DNA of 44,551 bases from Psychrobacter sp. PG1 (GTDB lineage Bacteria; Pseudomonadota; Gammaproteobacteria; Pseudomonadales; Moraxellaceae), in NCBI RefSeq assembly GCF_014897815.1, contig NZ_JABUZG010000049.1:1-44551 (forward strand), read 5' to 3'. The notes beneath the pieces are model-generated. The model did no database searches and was not told where the DNA came from. It was given only the letters and a program-made list of their open reading frames with translations. Shown here in pieces: positions 42,233 to 44,551 of the stretch; position 1 is the first letter of the stretch; each line of letters starts with the position of its first letter. Both the position numbers and the translations under genes were made by a program.

Positions 42233-42889
42233 CTAGGACAGATCAAGCGCCTGCTGCCAAAAATTCACTTCCATACGTGAAGCAGTATTAAATAACTGTT
42301 TGAATTTGTCTGCCTGAGTGGGGTTGGCCTGCGCTAGTAGCGTATTAATCTGCGCTTCATTCTGCGCGGTAATCGCTTGAAATTCGTCACTGGCAAAGAC
42401 ATCAATCCATGGCTGGTAAGGATTGTCCGCGACAAAACCTTGTTCTTTAATGCGTTTGCCAATTTCGCCATAACCCATCAAACAAGGAGCAATCGCCGCA
42501 TAAAGCTCAGCCAATGAGCCTGACATCGCAGCGTCCAATAGGTAGCGGCTATAGGCAATAGTCACGGCAGATTCAGGGGCGCTTTCTACTTCTTTAAGTG
42601 GGATGTTCCACTCATGACATAAATCGAGATACATGCCAATTTCCATATCGAGCATGGCGTTGATGCCTGCTTGACCGACATGCATTTGTGCCAGCGTATC
42701 ACTCTTATACACGCTCAACGCCATCACACGGGTATAGTGAATAAGATATAAATAGTCTTGCACAAGGTAGTGACGAAAGCTGTCAGGGGCGAGCGTACCT
42801 GCCGTTAGCTGTTTGACAAAATCATGCTGAATGTAGTCATCCCATGTTGGGCAATGGTGGCGTAACGTTTGGTAGTTCATAGTATTCAC
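42233..42889 (-). CDS. tenA: TenA-family aminopyrimidine aminohydrolase (thiaminase II)
   Basis: Salvages the pyrimidine part of degraded thiamine. The 218-residue product has the TenA helical pattern: FRHYLVQDYLYLIHYTRV, MLDMEIGMYLDLCHEWNI, SRYLLDAAMSGSLAELYAAIAPCLMGYGEIG with the probable active-site Cys136, and YQPWIDVFASDEFQAI. The first ATG at 42889 and a second at codon 4 are both possible; the sequence before them (TAAGTG) is a weak ribosome site. A TPP riboswitch and terminator precede it, so expression should fall when thiamine diphosphate is plentiful. No other thi genes are nearby. Confidence 0.92.
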   Translation of the reverse strand: MNTMNYQTLRHHCPTWDDYIQHDFVKQLTAGTLAPDSFRHYLVQDYLYLIHYTRVMALSVYKSDTLAQMHVGQAGINAMLDMEIGMYLDLCHEWNIPLKEVESAPESAVTIAYSRYLLDAAMSGSLAELYAAIAPCLMGYGEIGKRIKEQGFVADNPYQPWIDVFASDEFQAITAQNEAQINTLLAQANPTQADKFKQLFNTASRMEVNFWQQALDLS

Positions 42890-42945
42890 TTACTGTTATA
42901 AAATGCGAGTAAGCAAAGAGTAGGAGGTGATCAGTGAGCAGGCAC

Positions 42946-42984
42946 AAAAAAACCTTACCAGATTATGTGAATAAACCAGCAAGG
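42946..42984 (-). terminator. Riboswitch-linked intrinsic terminator upstream of tenA
   Basis: On the minus strand CCTTGCTGG pairs with CTGGTAAGG (9 pairs, three of them G-U) and is followed by seven T. It lies between the TPP riboswitch and the tenA start, which suggests ligand-dependent premature termination. Confidence 0.75.
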
Positions 42985-43025
42985 CTTGCTTAGCAATAGA
43001 TGCTTAAGAGGTGTGCTATAAAATG

Positions 43026-43131
43026 TCACGCTTGTTTCCTACGTCAGTGCTAACTGCATCAGGTTCGCGGGTAACTCTCAGCCATGATTTTGAATTGTAG
43101 TTAAAGCATCAAAAATCAAAGCACCCCGACA
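43026..43131 (-). promoter_or_regulatory. TPP (thi-box) riboswitch controlling tenA
   Basis: The minus strand reads GTCGGGGTGC, GGCTGAGAGTTACCCGC, GAACCTGATGCAGTTAGCAC and TGACGTAGGAAACAAG in order. These match the conserved THI-box: the GGGGTGC stem, the CUGAGA pyrimidine-sensing loop, ACC...GAACCUGAU and the CGUAGGAA pyrophosphate-sensing loop. A terminator follows before tenA. Confidence 0.96.
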
Positions 43132-43511
43132 AGGTTTATTTTTCAGAAATAGATATAAAGTTTACATAAGTTTAAACTGCTCGTACTTAAGCAATCGGCT
43201 CTATGGTAGACGAATTCAGCCATCATTAGCAAGTGATGCGCAAAAAATCATGAATAAAGGTTGTCTTACAAGCGTAAATAGGCAAGTTTTTACCTTTTAT
43301 TAAGCTAGTCAAATACCACGATAATGGCGAGAGAAAGCACTATTTTCAAATGCATTTTTTATTCATAAACGCTCTACTATTGCCTATATTATTTAGCTAC
43401 CCGACGGTAGGGTATATAAAAAATATCTCATAAATTAAGTCAATATGTTTATGGGGCACTGTCTCATTTAGCATTGATTGCTTTATGATTTATAGGCGTT
43501 CAGCTAAGAGG
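43132..43511. other. Intergenic region upstream of the riboswitch
   Basis: About 380 bp of AT-rich DNA between the bestrophin-like gene (which ends at 43512) and the riboswitch. It should contain the tenA promoter; TTATAT near 43152 on the minus strand is a possible -10. No terminator for the bestrophin-like gene, and no other gene, was recognised. Confidence 0.4.
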
Positions 43512-44438
43512 CTATGGTAAATAACCATTGATAGGAGTGATCTCAGGCGGAATATCTGCCTCTTCTAGTGCTTCTCGCAGATTAATCTCGATAGTACGCG
43601 ACAATGCAGTCAGGGGTAGCTTGTTGGCGGCTAAGCCGAAAGGCTCTTCTAGCTCTTCACTGAGGGCATCCAAACCAAAAAAGGTATAAGCGATCACGGC
43701 ACAAATCAGTGGGGTCACCCAACCGAGCGAGGCCACCAAGCCAAAAGGCAACATGATGCAATACAGATAGGTCGTGCGATGGACCAGCAGCATATAAGCA
43801 AACGGTAGCGGTGTATTATGAATGCGCTCGCAGGCTGCCAATACAATGGTCATAGACGTCAGGCGCTCGTCCATATTCTGTATGACTTGCTCTGATACCA
43901 GTCCTTGACGCCGAATGTCGCCGAGCTGCTTACCCATGAGGCGCATAATATAATCAGGTAGGTTGCGCGCTTGGCGCATACTATCATGGTGTTTTGATGC
44001 GACAAAAGGCTCGACATCATGCCAAGGTGACGATCCGCGCAGGCGATGGCGCACAGCATGCGCAAAAGCAATGGTTAGGTAAATCATCGTTCGCCCAGTC
44101 TCGTGCCCATTCTCGGTATTAGCATCTATAAAAGAAAGCACTTGACGGGTTAAGCTACGCGCATCATATACCAACTGACCCCAAAGCCCTCGAGCTTCCC
44201 ACCAGCGTTGATAACTGGCATTGTTACGAAATCCAAGAAATAGCGACAACGCGATTCCTAGCAAGGTAAAAGGAGCCATACCATAATAAGGAAAAGAGTC
44301 AGGAAGCCAGTGCTGAATAATTGTTATAAGTGTGCTGAGAAGCGCGATCAGCAAAATTTGCGGATAAATTTTTGGAATGACAGAGCCGTGCAGGGTAAAA
44401 AGTATCTTGAGAGCGTTTGGGGTTTGCCGGACAATCAT
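43512..44438 (-). CDS. Bestrophin-like channel protein (YneE/UPF0187 family)
   Basis: Inner-membrane protein of 308 residues. The family pattern is clear: LLGIALSLFLGFRNNASYQRWWEARGLWGQLVYDARSLTRQV, then the pore and lower parts PLPFAYMLLVHRTTYLYCIMLPFGLV and the end DALSEELEEPFGLAANKLPLTALSRTIEINLRE. Bacterial homologues are pentameric ion channels. The ATG at 44438 with AGGAAA upstream gives a length close to E. coli YneE; longer upstream frames lack a ribosome site. Confidence 0.9.
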   Translation of the reverse strand: MIVRQTPNALKILFTLHGSVIPKIYPQILLIALLSTLITIIQHWLPDSFPYYGMAPFTLLGIALSLFLGFRNNASYQRWWEARGLWGQLVYDARSLTRQVLSFIDANTENGHETGRTMIYLTIAFAHAVRHRLRGSSPWHDVEPFVASKHHDSMRQARNLPDYIMRLMGKQLGDIRRQGLVSEQVIQNMDERLTSMTIVLAACERIHNTPLPFAYMLLVHRTTYLYCIMLPFGLVASLGWVTPLICAVIAYTFFGLDALSEELEEPFGLAANKLPLTALSRTIEINLREALEEADIPPEITPINGYLP

Positions 44439-44551
44439 GGTGTTTCCTAGCGGTGGTACGTATATATTTCTAGCATAGTATATAGTGTAAGATTGCATTA
44501 TAGGATAAAAACCTACTAATACCAAACCCAAAATATATAGTATAATTCACT

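Overview
The window reads as a chromosomal segment of a gammaproteobacterium of the Moraxellaceae, most likely Psychrobacter. This rests on gene content (gspL and gspM standing apart from a full gsp operon, gpsA-sixA, cvpA-purF, class Ia nrdA/nrdB with a yfaE-type ferredoxin, algW/degS-type protease), moderate GC with AT-rich intergenic DNA, and many short dispersed repeats. No rRNA, tRNA, CRISPR array or intact insertion sequence was found. All family names come from reading protein motifs; no database was searched.

Layout. 1-70 is probably the right end of an IS200/IS605-type (TnpB) element cut by the window edge. 135-3206 holds pncB (+) converging on xseA-xseB (-). 3440-9040 holds a small lipoprotein, an alpha/beta hydrolase, a ZapE-like ATPase, a nitroreductase, gpsA and sixA. 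9271-15570 is a mostly housekeeping + strand run: gspL, gspM, a membrane protein, pyrD, cvpA, purF. 15753-18402 (-) encodes AzlCD amino-acid export and a MATE transporter. 18888-22957 (-) is yajC, secD, secF, broken up by two copies of a 176-bp MITE-like repeat. 23497-29068 (+) holds a CNNM/CBS membrane protein with a structured leader, an NTF2-like exported protein and a 999-residue MltD-type lytic transglycosylase with seven C-terminal LysM repeats. It is followed by an MltF-like transglycosylase (-), about 1 kb without convincing genes, a Nif3-family protein (-) and a DegS/AlgW-type protease (+).

34100-40243 (-) is the ribonucleotide reductase locus nrdA ... nrdB-yfaE. About 2.4 kb of accessory DNA lies between nrdA and nrdB: an AT-rich 306-codon gene of a family I recognise only as uncharacterised, repeat and transposase-like debris, and a relBE-type toxin-antitoxin operon. 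That operon has two identical palindromic operators and a third gene whose product ends in the same tail as the antitoxin. This insert is the best candidate for a little-described system.

40769-44438 (-) holds a DUF493 protein, a methyltransferase, tenA behind a TPP riboswitch with its own terminator, and a bestrophin-like channel.

Two dispersed repeat families recur. Family A has three copies, each exactly 176 bp, with ends of the type CTAGGGYGTGTC. Family B has two copies of about 106-109 bp, each just upstream of a minus-strand start codon and in the same orientation. Good intrinsic terminators lie after the lipoprotein gene, purF, secF (beyond a MITE), yajC (beyond a MITE), mltD, the DegS-like gene, the 306-codon gene and the DUF493 gene.
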